Assembly: GCA_024280855.1 (NCBI GenBank)
Contig: JAJRPG010000034.1
Span: forward strand, 43,255-107,254
Length of the DNA: 64,000 nt
From: Planctomycetota bacterium
Lineage (GTDB): Bacteria; Planctomycetota; Phycisphaerae; UBA1845
Reading direction: 5' to 3'
Positions 56,856 to 64,000 of the stretch are shown here, piece by piece. A program made the translations under genes and the position numbers. The stretch's first letter is position 1. Each line of letters begins with the position of its first letter. The notes beneath the pieces were generated by a model. The model made no database searches and had not been told where the DNA came from. It worked only from the letters and a program-made list of their open reading frames with translations.

Positions 56856-57466
56856 TTTCTCGACCTGACCACATCACCAGTTGCGACAATGCGCTGACAG
56901 CTTTGTCTCTGCTCGCTAAGCCTTTTATCGATCCGTCTGTGTGTCATGACGGCATCGAGCAAGTAGAAGAAAATAAATTGCCAGCCATCGTGAAAAGACT
57001 TCTCGTGCATCAAAATCACATGACCACCACGCTTCAGGACCATCATGGCGAGCCAGTCGAGCTGCGCGTGTTGCGACATCATATGCATGAACATTTTTAC
57101 ACCCGGGAAATTTTGTTGACTCTGCCGATTTCCAACACGATTGTCGAATACGGTATTGTTCGCCTCGATCTTGAGGCATTATCAAGCGATGTACACGACG
57201 AAATACTCGCCAAGCATCGGCCGTTAGGAGAAATTTTAATTGCTCACGACGTGCTTCGTCGCATTGAACCTCGCTGGATGTTAAGGCTTTCACCGCAAGC
57301 AGCAATCTGGCAAAATGTTGAATTTCTTCATAGTGTAAAGTCCGTCGTATCCCAGGAAAACTTTGGCCGTATTGGCATCATCTATTGTCATCATAAACCC
57401 GCGATTGAATTATTTGAAGTCGTACTAAATGTCAGCCCTTCCGACAATGGCAGACATCAATCATGA
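56852..57466 (+). CDS. Chorismate-lyase-like protein (UbiC/DUF98 fold)
   Basis: This 204-residue protein shows the course of the chorismate pyruvate-lyase superfamily. LLVHQNHMTTTLQDHHGEPV at about 50-69 matches the family's D/N-H-x-x-M-T-x-x-L segment, YTREILLTLPISNTIVEYG follows at about 82-100, RPLGEILIAHD at about 122, and FGRIGIIYCHHKPAIELFEV at about 171-190 matches the C-terminal YGR-x-x-x-x-x-x-x-P-x-x-x-x-E-V motif with Glu187 as a likely active-site residue. Relatives split chorismate to 4-hydroxybenzoate and pyruvate. The assignment is by motif pattern. The GTG start overlaps the radical SAM stop, and its stop overlaps the flavoprotein start. Confidence 0.68.
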   Translation: MISRPDHITSCDNALTALSLLAKPFIDPSVCHDGIEQVEENKLPAIVKRLLVHQNHMTTTLQDHHGEPVELRVLRHHMHEHFYTREILLTLPISNTIVEYGIVRLDLEALSSDVHDEILAKHRPLGEILIAHDVLRRIEPRWMLRLSPQAAIWQNVEFLHSVKSVVSQENFGRIGIIYCHHKPAIELFEVVLNVSPSDNGRHQS

Positions 57467-58725
57467 ACCATAAACCCGAGTACGATTGTGTGATTATTGG
57501 CGGCGGACCAGCCGGCGCTACCGCCGCAACCATCCTAGCCCAGCACAGCCGAAGCGTGATGGTTCTTGAGCAGTCATCATTCCCTCGCCCGCACATCGGC
57601 GAATCACTCATGCCGCAAACCTATTGGACTTTCAAAAGACTTGGCATGATCGAAAAGCTTGAAGCGTCAGATTTTCCGCGTAAAGAAAGCGTGCAATTCG
57701 TTTCAACTTCTGGTAAGGACTCTCAGCCATTCTACTTTACCGATCGTGATTCCAGCCCTTGTTCAACAACCTGGCAGGTCGAGCGAGATGCGTTCGACCG
57801 AATGATGTTAGACAACGCGATCGAAAAAGGTGCGCAGGTGCGTGAGGGGGTTCGCGTCAAAGAAGTTTTATTCGACGATGCAAAAGCTGTAGGCGTGCGT
57901 ATTGCGATAGGCGCTGGCGTAGAAGATATTTTCGCCAAGGTAATCGTAGACGCTTCCGGCATGAATTCCGTATTAGCCAAGCAATTAAAGATGCGCCGCC
58001 CGGACCCAGCGTTCAAAAACGCTGCGATTTATGCCTATTACAAAGGGGCCTATCGTGATGAAGGCCGCAACAGTGGCGCCACGATCATCATCCACATGCC
58101 AAAAAGAGATGGCTGGTTCTGGTACATCCCGCTCTGCAACGACGTCACCAGCATCGGCGTCGTCGCACCGCCGTCTTACCTCTGCACTGGTCGAGGCCAT
58201 GATCCACTTGCCACGCTCGACGAGGAAATCGCCAAGTGTCCGGGTGTTTTACGCCGACTGGAAAAAGCTGAGCGGGTTACCAAGGGCTTCGTCACGACAG
58301 ACTTTTCTTATCGTGCAGACAAAATGGCTGGCGATGGCTGGGTGCTCATCGGCGACGCTTTTGGTTTTATGGACCCCGTGTATTCGTCTGGCATTATGTT
58401 GGCACTAAAAAGCGGTGAGTTAGCCGCGGATGCCATTCACCAAGGATTAGAACAGCAAGATTTATCCGCTAAACAGTTAGGCTGCTTCGAGCCAGAATTG
58501 TTGCACGGTATGAGCATGATTCGGCAGCTCGTCGAGGCTTTTTATAATCGAGATTTTAGCTTCGGTAAATTTATGAAGGAATTTCCGCAGCACCGCGATC
58601 ATCTCGTGCGCATCCTCATCGGCGACGTGTTTAACAATGAAGTTGCACAAATGTTTGACACCATGCGACAATGGATTACGCTCCCCCAGCCGAGCGACTT
58701 GCAAACGGGCACGGAAAACACATGA
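57463..58725 (+). CDS. Halogenase-like FAD-dependent oxidoreductase
   Basis: The 420-residue flavoprotein has the Rossmann motif IIGGGPAGATAATIL at 11-25, FPRPHIGESLMP at 40-51, DASG at 163-166, the halogenase-type W-x-W-x-I-P motif at 218-223 (W218, W220, I222, P223), and GDAFGFMDPVYSSGIMLAL near 298. Lys74 (FPRKES) is placed like the catalytic lysine of variant-B phenolic halogenases such as CmlS and PltA. It could halogenate a phenolic intermediate; related proteins without proven halogenase activity and the geranylgeranyl-reductase group share parts of this pattern. It is coupled by ATGA overlaps to both neighbours. Confidence 0.82.
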   Translation: MNHKPEYDCVIIGGGPAGATAATILAQHSRSVMVLEQSSFPRPHIGESLMPQTYWTFKRLGMIEKLEASDFPRKESVQFVSTSGKDSQPFYFTDRDSSPCSTTWQVERDAFDRMMLDNAIEKGAQVREGVRVKEVLFDDAKAVGVRIAIGAGVEDIFAKVIVDASGMNSVLAKQLKMRRPDPAFKNAAIYAYYKGAYRDEGRNSGATIIIHMPKRDGWFWYIPLCNDVTSIGVVAPPSYLCTGRGHDPLATLDEEIAKCPGVLRRLEKAERVTKGFVTTDFSYRADKMAGDGWVLIGDAFGFMDPVYSSGIMLALKSGELAADAIHQGLEQQDLSAKQLGCFEPELLHGMSMIRQLVEAFYNRDFSFGKFMKEFPQHRDHLVRILIGDVFNNEVAQMFDTMRQWITLPQPSDLQTGTENT

Positions 58726-58964
58726 AAAAAATAATCTACGGCTTAATCATTCTCCTAGCTGTCCTGCATCACGATTGGTGGTGGTGGGATGATTCCGACA
58801 CGCTTGTCTTTGGCTTCGTACCCATCGGGTTAGCCTATCATGCAGGCATTTCATTGGCCGCCGGTTTTTTATGGACGCTCGTCGTCATTTACTGTTGGCC
58901 AACCGAGTTGGACGATGTTCAGCCGGTTAGTCCACAAGCCTCTAACAATGGAGGCCACGCATGA
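58722..58964 (+). CDS. DUF3311 small membrane protein
   Basis: The 80-residue product has two hydrophobic segments at about 3-17 and 29-60 around an unusual WWWWDD stretch near 18-24. The pattern fits DUF3311 proteins, which commonly lie directly before a sodium/solute symporter gene and probably assist it. The ATG at 58722 overlaps the flavoprotein stop and the TGA overlaps the symporter start, both in ATGA form. A longer frame beginning at 58671 lies inside the flavoprotein gene and is not used. Confidence 0.78.
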   Translation: MKKIIYGLIILLAVLHHDWWWWDDSDTLVFGFVPIGLAYHAGISLAAGFLWTLVVIYCWPTELDDVQPVSPQASNNGGHA

Positions 58965-60625
58965 CGCAATTAATAATTATTCTCACCTACCTAGGACTGC
59001 TATTAATCTTAGGCGTTTTCAGTAGCCGTATGTTCAAAGGAACCTCGGCTGATTATTTCCTCGCCTCGCGCAGCATCGGTCCCTTCTTGTTGCTTATGTC
59101 ATTGTTCGGCACCACCATGACCGCCTTCGCCCTCGTCGGTTCAACCGGCGCAACATTCAAGGACGGCATCGGCGTATACGGCAAGATGGCCTCCTGGGCA
59201 GGTATCATTCATTCCGCCTGTTTCTTCGTCGTCGGCATTAAACTCTGGTCATTCGGCAAGCGATATGGCTACACCACACAAATTCAATTTTTCAGAGACC
59301 GCTTTGAATCCAACGGCTTAGGCCTGCTTCTTTTTCCTGTTTTAGTTGGCTTGGTGATTCCATACCTTCTCATTGGTGTGATGGGCGCTGGCACGACAAT
59401 CGAAAAATTAACCGGGGGCGCATTACCCAACATCTTCCCCGCAGCAGGTGTAGGCCCAGCCGCTCGAGCTGCCGGAGCCATTCCTTACGCCTATGGCTCT
59501 GCCCTCATTTGCATCGTCGTCATGATTTATGTGTTCTTCGGCGGCGTTCGCGGAACCGCCTGGGCCAACGCTTTTCAGACCATCGTGTTTATCGTTTTGG
59601 GCGTTGTCACCTTCGTAGCTATCTCCGACAAACTCGGCGGCATGAAAGAAGCCACCGCCATGGTGCAAAAGCATAATCCCGATAAACTGCGCCGCACGGT
59701 TAGAGAAAACGATACGCTTACGCGGTATAAAGGCGACGTGAACGTGTACGAAAAACGTCTAGCCGCGTGGAAAGCCAAGCCTGAATCCAATCGCGGGCGT
59801 GCGCCGAAAAAGCCAGTCAAGCCGCATGGCATAGGTCATCTAAAGTTTCTCTCGTACATGTTTATCCCACTTAGCGTGGGCATGTTCCCGCACCTTTTTC
59901 AACATTGGTTAACCGCAAAAAGTGCGAAATCGTTTAAGCTATCCGTCATCGCGCATCCCCTGCTCATCATGCTCGTGTGGGTCCCCTGCGTGTTGATTGG
60001 CGTCTGGGCTACTAGCGCGATGATCGACGGCAAGCCCATTATACCTTACGGATTTTCTAACCCCAACGCTGTCCTCGGCAAGCTCGTCGCCTCTAGCACA
60101 GGCCCGGTACTAGGCGGATTGCTTACGGCAGGCATCCTCGCTGCGATTATGTCTTCGTTAGATTCACAGTTCCTTTGCCTGGGCAGTATTTTCACAAACG
60201 ACATCGTGGCTCATTACGTTAAAGACGGTGCGTTGTCAGATAAGCAGCGTCTGTTGGTAGGCCGAGCTTTCGTCGTCTTCATTGTCATCGTAACGTATCT
60301 ATTAGCCCTATTGCGACCCGGCAGTGTGTTCACGCTTGGTGTATGGTGTTTCAGCGGCTTTGCCAGTTTGTTCCCGCTCGTCATAGCCGCCCTCTATTGG
60401 AAACGAACAACGACAGCCGGTGCTTACGCTTGTGTCATTAGCACGGCAGCAACCTGGATTTATCTGTTCGCTCAAGCGGGTTACGGCGCCAATCGCGGAT
60501 ATTTATTCCTGGACATGATGCCCGTAGCTACCATCATCGCCGTCTCGACCGTGTCACTGATTGTGGTCTCACTAATAACGAAACCGCCCTCGGCTGCGAC
60601 AATAGATAAATTCTTCAAAAAATGA
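58961..60625 (+). CDS. Sodium/solute symporter (SSS family)
   Basis: The 554-residue protein begins with a helix (LIIILTYLGLLLILGVFSSR) and shows about 13 hydrophobic segments. FKGTSADYFLASRSIGPFLL near 25 and the GTTMTAFALVGSTGATFKDG segment near 50 are typical of SSS/SLC5 transporters. A charged loop of about 60 residues at 225-290, rich in Lys and Arg, is longer than usual. GILAAIMSSLDSQFLCLGSI near 390 holds the sodium-site serines. It forms the transport end of the coupled gene chain and may import a precursor or move the product. The stop codon overlaps copy 6 of the dispersed palindrome. Confidence 0.92.
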   Translation: MTQLIIILTYLGLLLILGVFSSRMFKGTSADYFLASRSIGPFLLLMSLFGTTMTAFALVGSTGATFKDGIGVYGKMASWAGIIHSACFFVVGIKLWSFGKRYGYTTQIQFFRDRFESNGLGLLLFPVLVGLVIPYLLIGVMGAGTTIEKLTGGALPNIFPAAGVGPAARAAGAIPYAYGSALICIVVMIYVFFGGVRGTAWANAFQTIVFIVLGVVTFVAISDKLGGMKEATAMVQKHNPDKLRRTVRENDTLTRYKGDVNVYEKRLAAWKAKPESNRGRAPKKPVKPHGIGHLKFLSYMFIPLSVGMFPHLFQHWLTAKSAKSFKLSVIAHPLLIMLVWVPCVLIGVWATSAMIDGKPIIPYGFSNPNAVLGKLVASSTGPVLGGLLTAGILAAIMSSLDSQFLCLGSIFTNDIVAHYVKDGALSDKQRLLVGRAFVVFIVIVTYLLALLRPGSVFTLGVWCFSGFASLFPLVIAALYWKRTTTAGAYACVISTAATWIYLFAQAGYGANRGYLFLDMMPVATIIAVSTVSLIVVSLITKPPSAATIDKFFKK

Positions 60626-60648
60626 GCCGCGGGTTTTAACTCGCGCGA
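60624..60648 (+). repeat. Dispersed GAGCCGC palindrome, copy 6, starting on the symporter stop codon
   Basis: The GA of the TGA stop at 60623-60625 is the first two bases of the repeat. The stem is GCGGGT with ACTCGC around TTTA, weaker than the other short copies. Confidence 0.7.
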
Positions 60649-60677
60649 ACTAGCGAATAATAAGTGAACAAGAAATT

Positions 60678-61097
60678 ATGCCAGACCCCCACAAGATAAC
60701 GAGAAAAGTTCAGTTCGCCGACACCGACTTAGCCGGCGTAGTTCACTTTTCAAATTACTTTAGATACATGGAGGAGGTTGAATGCAGCTTCTGGCGCTCG
60801 TTAGGCATCAGTGTGAACATCTCCGACGGTGATGGACATATCGGCTGGCCTCGCGTAGCTGTGTCCTGCGATTACGCTCGTCCCGCTCGTTTTGAAGATG
60901 ATGTGGAATTAGCCATCACTTTGACCGAAATCACCGAGAAGTCCGTCTCTTTCAAGTGCGAGTTTCGAATCAGCGGCGTGTGTATCGCCACTGGCCGATC
61001 GTCGGCGGTATGTTGTTTGACCCAAGGTGCAAAATTCCACTCGATAAAAATCCCAGATGAAATCAGAGAAAAATTGCAGGCCACAATGGAGGGTTAG
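60678..61097 (+). CDS. YbgC/4-hydroxybenzoyl-CoA thioesterase-type hotdog thioesterase
   Basis: The 139-residue hotdog protein contains VQFADTDLAGVVHFSNYFRY at about 11-30, the 4HBT family signature with the catalytic Asp in DTDLAGVVH, and MEEVECSFWRSLG just after. Relatives hydrolyse acyl-CoA thioesters, including 4-hydroxybenzoyl-CoA. Its place right after the aryl-pathway genes makes an aromatic or acyl CoA ester a reasonable substrate, but the specificity cannot be read from sequence. It is separated from the symporter gene by about 50 bases that hold repeat copy 6. Confidence 0.87.
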   Translation: MPDPHKITRKVQFADTDLAGVVHFSNYFRYMEEVECSFWRSLGISVNISDGDGHIGWPRVAVSCDYARPARFEDDVELAITLTEITEKSVSFKCEFRISGVCIATGRSSAVCCLTQGAKFHSIKIPDEIREKLQATMEG

Positions 61098-61103
61098 TCC
61101 TCC

Positions 61104-61128
61104 GAGCCGCAGGTTTCAACCTGCGCGG
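61104..61128 (+). repeat. Dispersed GAGCCGC palindrome, copy 7
   Basis: A short form with GCAGGT pairing perfectly with ACCTGC around TTCA, flanked by GAGCC and GCGG. It begins 7 bases after the thioesterase stop. Confidence 0.78.
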
Positions 61129-61261
61129 AGTTGAGAAGGTGGTTAATCCCTCGTTTACAATTTCCGCCCAACACAAGAATCCGTTACAATCTTATGCAGG
61201 CACAATAGTCCAGGTATCAACGATTGTAGAAATGTTCAGTTAAACCAACGAGGAGCAACCC

Positions 61262-61717
61262 ATGAAGCTTTGGCCAATGTTTGTCATTCTAACCATCCTC
61301 TGCTGGGGCGCATATGTGCCAACACTACATCATGGCCAGACCGCACTAGGTAAAAACAGCGCACTGCGCGCATTCCTTTTCGTCGGCCTCGCATACTTCA
61401 TCGTATCCTTAGCCTGCCTGGGCTACATCTGGTTTGCCAAATCAGAGCCGTGGGAATTCACCTCCAAGGGTGTCAACCTATCAACCTTAGCGGGTATGCT
61501 CGGCGCTATTGGCGCCATTGGCATCGTGTTCGCCTTCAAACAAGGAGGCAAGCCAATCTATGTCGCACCTCTCGTTTTCGCAGGCGCACCCATCATGAAT
61601 ACCATCGTATCAATGATTTGGAACAAACCAGAGAAGCCCCCGCACCTAATGTTTTACGCGGGCATCGCCCTAGCCGGTGTAGGCGCAGCCCTGGTCCTTA
61701 GATTCAAACCATCTTAG
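61262..61717 (+). CDS. DMT-like small integral membrane protein
   Basis: The 151-residue product has about four to five hydrophobic helices: 4-20, 38-58, 72-94, 101-119 and 127-146. GMLGAIGAIGIVFAFKQGG and FYAGIALAGVGAALVLRF recall one half of an EamA/drug-metabolite transporter repeat. At this length it would have to work as a dimer, as in the small multidrug-resistance group. GAGGAG lies 6-7 nt before the ATG. The substrate is unknown. It stands alone between the aryl-pathway genes and the last PQQ propeller genes. Confidence 0.72.
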   Translation: MKLWPMFVILTILCWGAYVPTLHHGQTALGKNSALRAFLFVGLAYFIVSLACLGYIWFAKSEPWEFTSKGVNLSTLAGMLGAIGAIGIVFAFKQGGKPIYVAPLVFAGAPIMNTIVSMIWNKPEKPPHLMFYAGIALAGVGAALVLRFKPS

Positions 61718-61737
61718 TTAATGTGGTAGCCGTTGTG

Positions 61738-62949
61738 ATGAATTGCCAAAAGAAGCATTCGACTTATTTCATAAGCGCTAACGCAGGCGCGAATCTGTGC
61801 AGCTGCGTGTGCATAATGATATCGCTTTTCATTTCGTTAGTAATAAGCTCGCCGACAGTTTTCTCTCAAGAACAAAATTCGTCATCAACCGCGCCTCACG
61901 CCACCACCCAATCCTGGCCAATGTTCAGAGGTAACCCTCACCTAACTGGCGTCGCGGTGAGTTCGCTACCAAAAAAGCTTGCCCTGCGATGGCGCTTCAA
62001 GCTTGAAGAAGCCATCACCTCGTCCGCAGCCATCGTGAATAACACCGTCTACTTCGGCTGCGACGATGAATATCTCTACGCATTAGACCTGCAAACCGGC
62101 AGTATGAAATGGAAGTATCACGCCAAAGACTTCATCCAAGCCTCGCCGACCATTGTTAGTGGCAAGGTGATTTTCGGAGACGACAGCGGAACCATGCACG
62201 CCGTGGACGCAAAAACGGGTAAGGGCTTATGGACCTACGAAACCAATGGCCAAATCATTTCCTCGGCAAACGTGTTCGGCGACACAGTGATTGTCGGCTC
62301 CTACGATGGCTTTATTTACTGCCTCAAAATCGCCGATGGCTCACTAGCTTGGAAAGCTGAAACGGAAAGCAAAGTTCACGCCACCTCCGCCGTCGCCGAC
62401 AACCAGGTACTATCCGTCGCCTGCGATGAAAGTTTGCATGTGTTAGATGCCAGCACCGGAAAAAGCATCCGAGAAGTATCCATCGGCTCACCCGCCGGCG
62501 CTTCCGCAGCTGTTGTCGGTTCAAACGTGTACATCGGAACTTACGGCAATCAAATCATCGGCGTCGATTGGAAAACCGGAACCCGCCGCTGGACATTTGA
62601 AGACCCCGACAGACAATTCCCTTTTATGTCCTCAGCCGCCGTCACTGAAAAACTAGCTATCGTAGGCGGACGCGATAAACGACTCCGCGCGATTGACCTA
62701 AACACGGGCAAAGTAAGATGGACTTTTCCCACAAAAGGCAGAATAGATTCCTCCGCCGTAATCGTTGGCCAGCGCGTCTTCTTCGGTTCTAACGACGGAA
62801 ACATCTATGCAATAAATATCGAAACCGGAAAAGAAACCTGGCGATTTGAAACAGGCGCACCAGTCTCAGCTTCACCCGCCGTAGCCGCAGGCTGCCTGGT
62901 CATTGGCACACAAGATGGCGTACTATATTGCTTTGGAGAAAAAAAATAA
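61738..62949 (+). CDS. Secreted PQQ-like beta-propeller protein (BamB-like)
   Basis: From the ATG at 61738 the product has 403 residues, with an N-terminal signal helix near 24-42 (cleavage near TVFSQ) and a full-length propeller. Repeats are regular: ALDLQTGSMKWKYH, AVDAKTGKGLWTYE, CLKIADGSLAWKAE, AIDLNTGKVRWTFP and AINIETGKETWRFE, each followed by an S-x-x-V-V-G/N type strand. The architecture matches BamB and other PQQ-repeat proteins of eight blades. No enzymatic residue is recognised. The frame can also begin at GTG 61723. The next propeller gene starts one base after the stop, with no gap for a promoter. Confidence 0.87.
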   Translation: MNCQKKHSTYFISANAGANLCSCVCIMISLFISLVISSPTVFSQEQNSSSTAPHATTQSWPMFRGNPHLTGVAVSSLPKKLALRWRFKLEEAITSSAAIVNNTVYFGCDDEYLYALDLQTGSMKWKYHAKDFIQASPTIVSGKVIFGDDSGTMHAVDAKTGKGLWTYETNGQIISSANVFGDTVIVGSYDGFIYCLKIADGSLAWKAETESKVHATSAVADNQVLSVACDESLHVLDASTGKSIREVSIGSPAGASAAVVGSNVYIGTYGNQIIGVDWKTGTRRWTFEDPDRQFPFMSSAAVTEKLAIVGGRDKRLRAIDLNTGKVRWTFPTKGRIDSSAVIVGQRVFFGSNDGNIYAINIETGKETWRFETGAPVSASPAVAAGCLVIGTQDGVLYCFGEKK

Positions 62950-62950
62950 G

Positions 62951-64000
62951 ATGAATGATAATCATATGACAAACAAACGACACTACTCTGCTTTTATAGT
63001 CGCCATCCTAGGTCTAAGCCTAACGGCTTCCATATCCAGCGCCCAATGGTCGCAGTGGGGAGGCCCCAACCGGGATTTTACAATCCCCGACGCCAAGCTA
63101 AAAAACACCTGGCCAAAAGGCGGCCCTAAAGAGCTTTGGTCTAAGCCTATCGGTGATGGATATTCCACTATTTCTATCGCGCAAAACACACTAATCACCA
63201 TGCACCGTCAAGACGAAAATGAAATCGTCATCGCTTTAGACCCTGAAACGGGAACACCCAAATGGCAGCATACCTATCCCGCGCCGCTATTTAGTAGTCT
63301 GGATAGAGGCTTCGGCGTAGGCCCGCGCTCATCACCCCTCATCGTTGGCGACCTCGTATTCACCGTAGGTATCACCGCTAAGCTGCATTGCTTAAACTTG
63401 CACACCGGAAAAGTAGTCTGGTCGCATGACATGAGGAAAGAGTTTAACGCCAACCAACTCATGTGGGGTTACGCAGCCAGCCCGCTCGCTTTTGAAGATA
63501 CCATCATCCTACCCGTCGGCGGCAAGGGCAATGGCATCATGGCCTTCCGTCAAAAAACCGGCGAAGTCGTCTGGTCCAGCTTAGACATAAAAAGTTCATA
63601 CGCCTCACCATTACTCATCAACGTCGATAACCAGCAGCAAGTCGTCATCCCCATGACCGACGAAATCGTAGCAGTAAGCCCAACAACCGGAAAACTCTTC
63701 TGGCGTCACCCACACAAAACCTCCTACAACGTCAACGCGTCATTACCTATCTGGACTAAGGATAACATCCTCTTCATATCTTCCGCATACAACACCGGAA
63801 GTCGAGCCATAAAACTTTCTCAGACCGGCGGGAAGACAACCGTTAACGAGCTTTGGCATCACAGCAAAATGCAAATTCACTTTGGCAGCGCCATTCACAT
63901 CGGCGATTACATCTACGCCTCCACCGGCGGCAACGGCCCAGCATTTTTCGCAGCCGTCAACATCATAACCGGAAAGATGGCCTTTAGAAAAAGAGGCCTA
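62951..64000 (+). CDS. Secreted PQQ-like beta-propeller protein, cut by the right edge
   Basis: The frame is open from the ATG at 62951 to the last base (350 codons, no stop). A signal peptide (AFIVAILGLSLTASISSA, to about residue 30) is followed by WSQWGGPNRDF, the same entry motif as in the propeller at 47923, and by blades such as ALDPETGTPKWQHT, CLNLHTGKVVWSHD, AFRQKTGEVVWSSL and AVSPTTGKLFWRHP. It starts one base after the previous stop, so the two are cotranscribed. The 3' part of the gene lies outside the window. Confidence 0.85.
   Translation, partial: MNDNHMTNKRHYSAFIVAILGLSLTASISSAQWSQWGGPNRDFTIPDAKLKNTWPKGGPKELWSKPIGDGYSTISIAQNTLITMHRQDENEIVIALDPETGTPKWQHTYPAPLFSSLDRGFGVGPRSSPLIVGDLVFTVGITAKLHCLNLHTGKVVWSHDMRKEFNANQLMWGYAASPLAFEDTIILPVGGKGNGIMAFRQKTGEVVWSSLDIKSSYASPLLINVDNQQQVVIPMTDEIVAVSPTTGKLFWRHPHKTSYNVNASLPIWTKDNILFISSAYNTGSRAIKLSQTGGKTTVNELWHHSKMQIHFGSAIHIGDYIYASTGGNGPAFFAAVNIITGKMAFRKRGL

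Noticed and set aside
1..64000. tRNA, rRNA, CRISPR arrays, insertion sequences and phage genes
   Set aside because: I looked for T-loop signatures, spaced direct repeats and transposase or integrase motifs on both strands and found nothing convincing. Small RNAs cannot be excluded by eye.

Overview
The window reads as a piece of a planctomycete-like chromosome, possibly class Phycisphaerae. This placement is an inference from gene content. Pointers are secreted quinoprotein-like (PQQ) propellers, dockerin-like tails on secreted proteins, an exosortase-associated EpsI-type protein beside a 1,528-residue TPR protein, a TPR-YggX fusion, and a mid-GC genome with short dispersed palindromes. I see no rRNA, tRNA, CRISPR array, transposase or phage gene. 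Genes lie on both strands in short blocks, many with 1-4 nt start/stop overlaps.

Layout. 1-8.3 kb (minus): a DUF2064 sugar-transferase fragment cut by the left edge, two tandem CNNM/CorC-like membrane proteins, the giant TPR protein and the EpsI-like protein. 8.6-25.7 kb: housekeeping and conserved genes, namely a NeuD/PglD-like acetyltransferase, RNase R, a B12-domain protein lacking the usual cobalt-ligating histidine, a ComEA-like protein, a GH10-fold protein without its catalytic glutamates, purC, gltX, priA, an ApgM-type phosphoglycerate mutase, the TPR-YggX fusion, a double FHA protein and hutU. 25.8-34.0 kb (minus): a secreted VCBS/ASPIC protein and a kynurenine-pathway block (kynA, kmo, kynU, ACMSD, 3-hydroxyanthranilate dioxygenase), then a small secreted protein interrupted by an in-frame TGA. 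34.5-46.2 kb: an M4-type secreted metallopeptidase, a MORN-like lipoprotein, gdhA, a degenerate receiver domain, and an ABC exporter whose ATPase carries a one-base frameshift, followed by a glycosyltransferase.

46.5-64 kb (plus) is the accessory part. It holds a PaaK-like ligase, four PQQ propeller proteins (the last cut by the right edge), and a tightly coupled set: LuxE-like adenylating enzyme, LuxC-like/ALDH reductase, iron alcohol dehydrogenase, HemN-like radical SAM enzyme, chorismate-lyase-like protein, halogenase-like flavoprotein, DUF3311 protein, Na+/solute symporter and a hotdog thioesterase. My reading is that chorismate is turned into 4-hydroxybenzoate, which is activated, reduced and modified (perhaps halogenated or alkylated), with transport by the symporter. 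No ketosynthase is present, so this does not match a standard aryl-polyene cluster. It is the best candidate here for an undescribed system.

A dispersed palindrome (core GAGCCGCRGG...CCYGCGCGG) occurs seven times, mostly just after stop codons. Paired stem changes indicate selection on structure. One copy lies inside the signal-peptide region of a PQQ protein gene.
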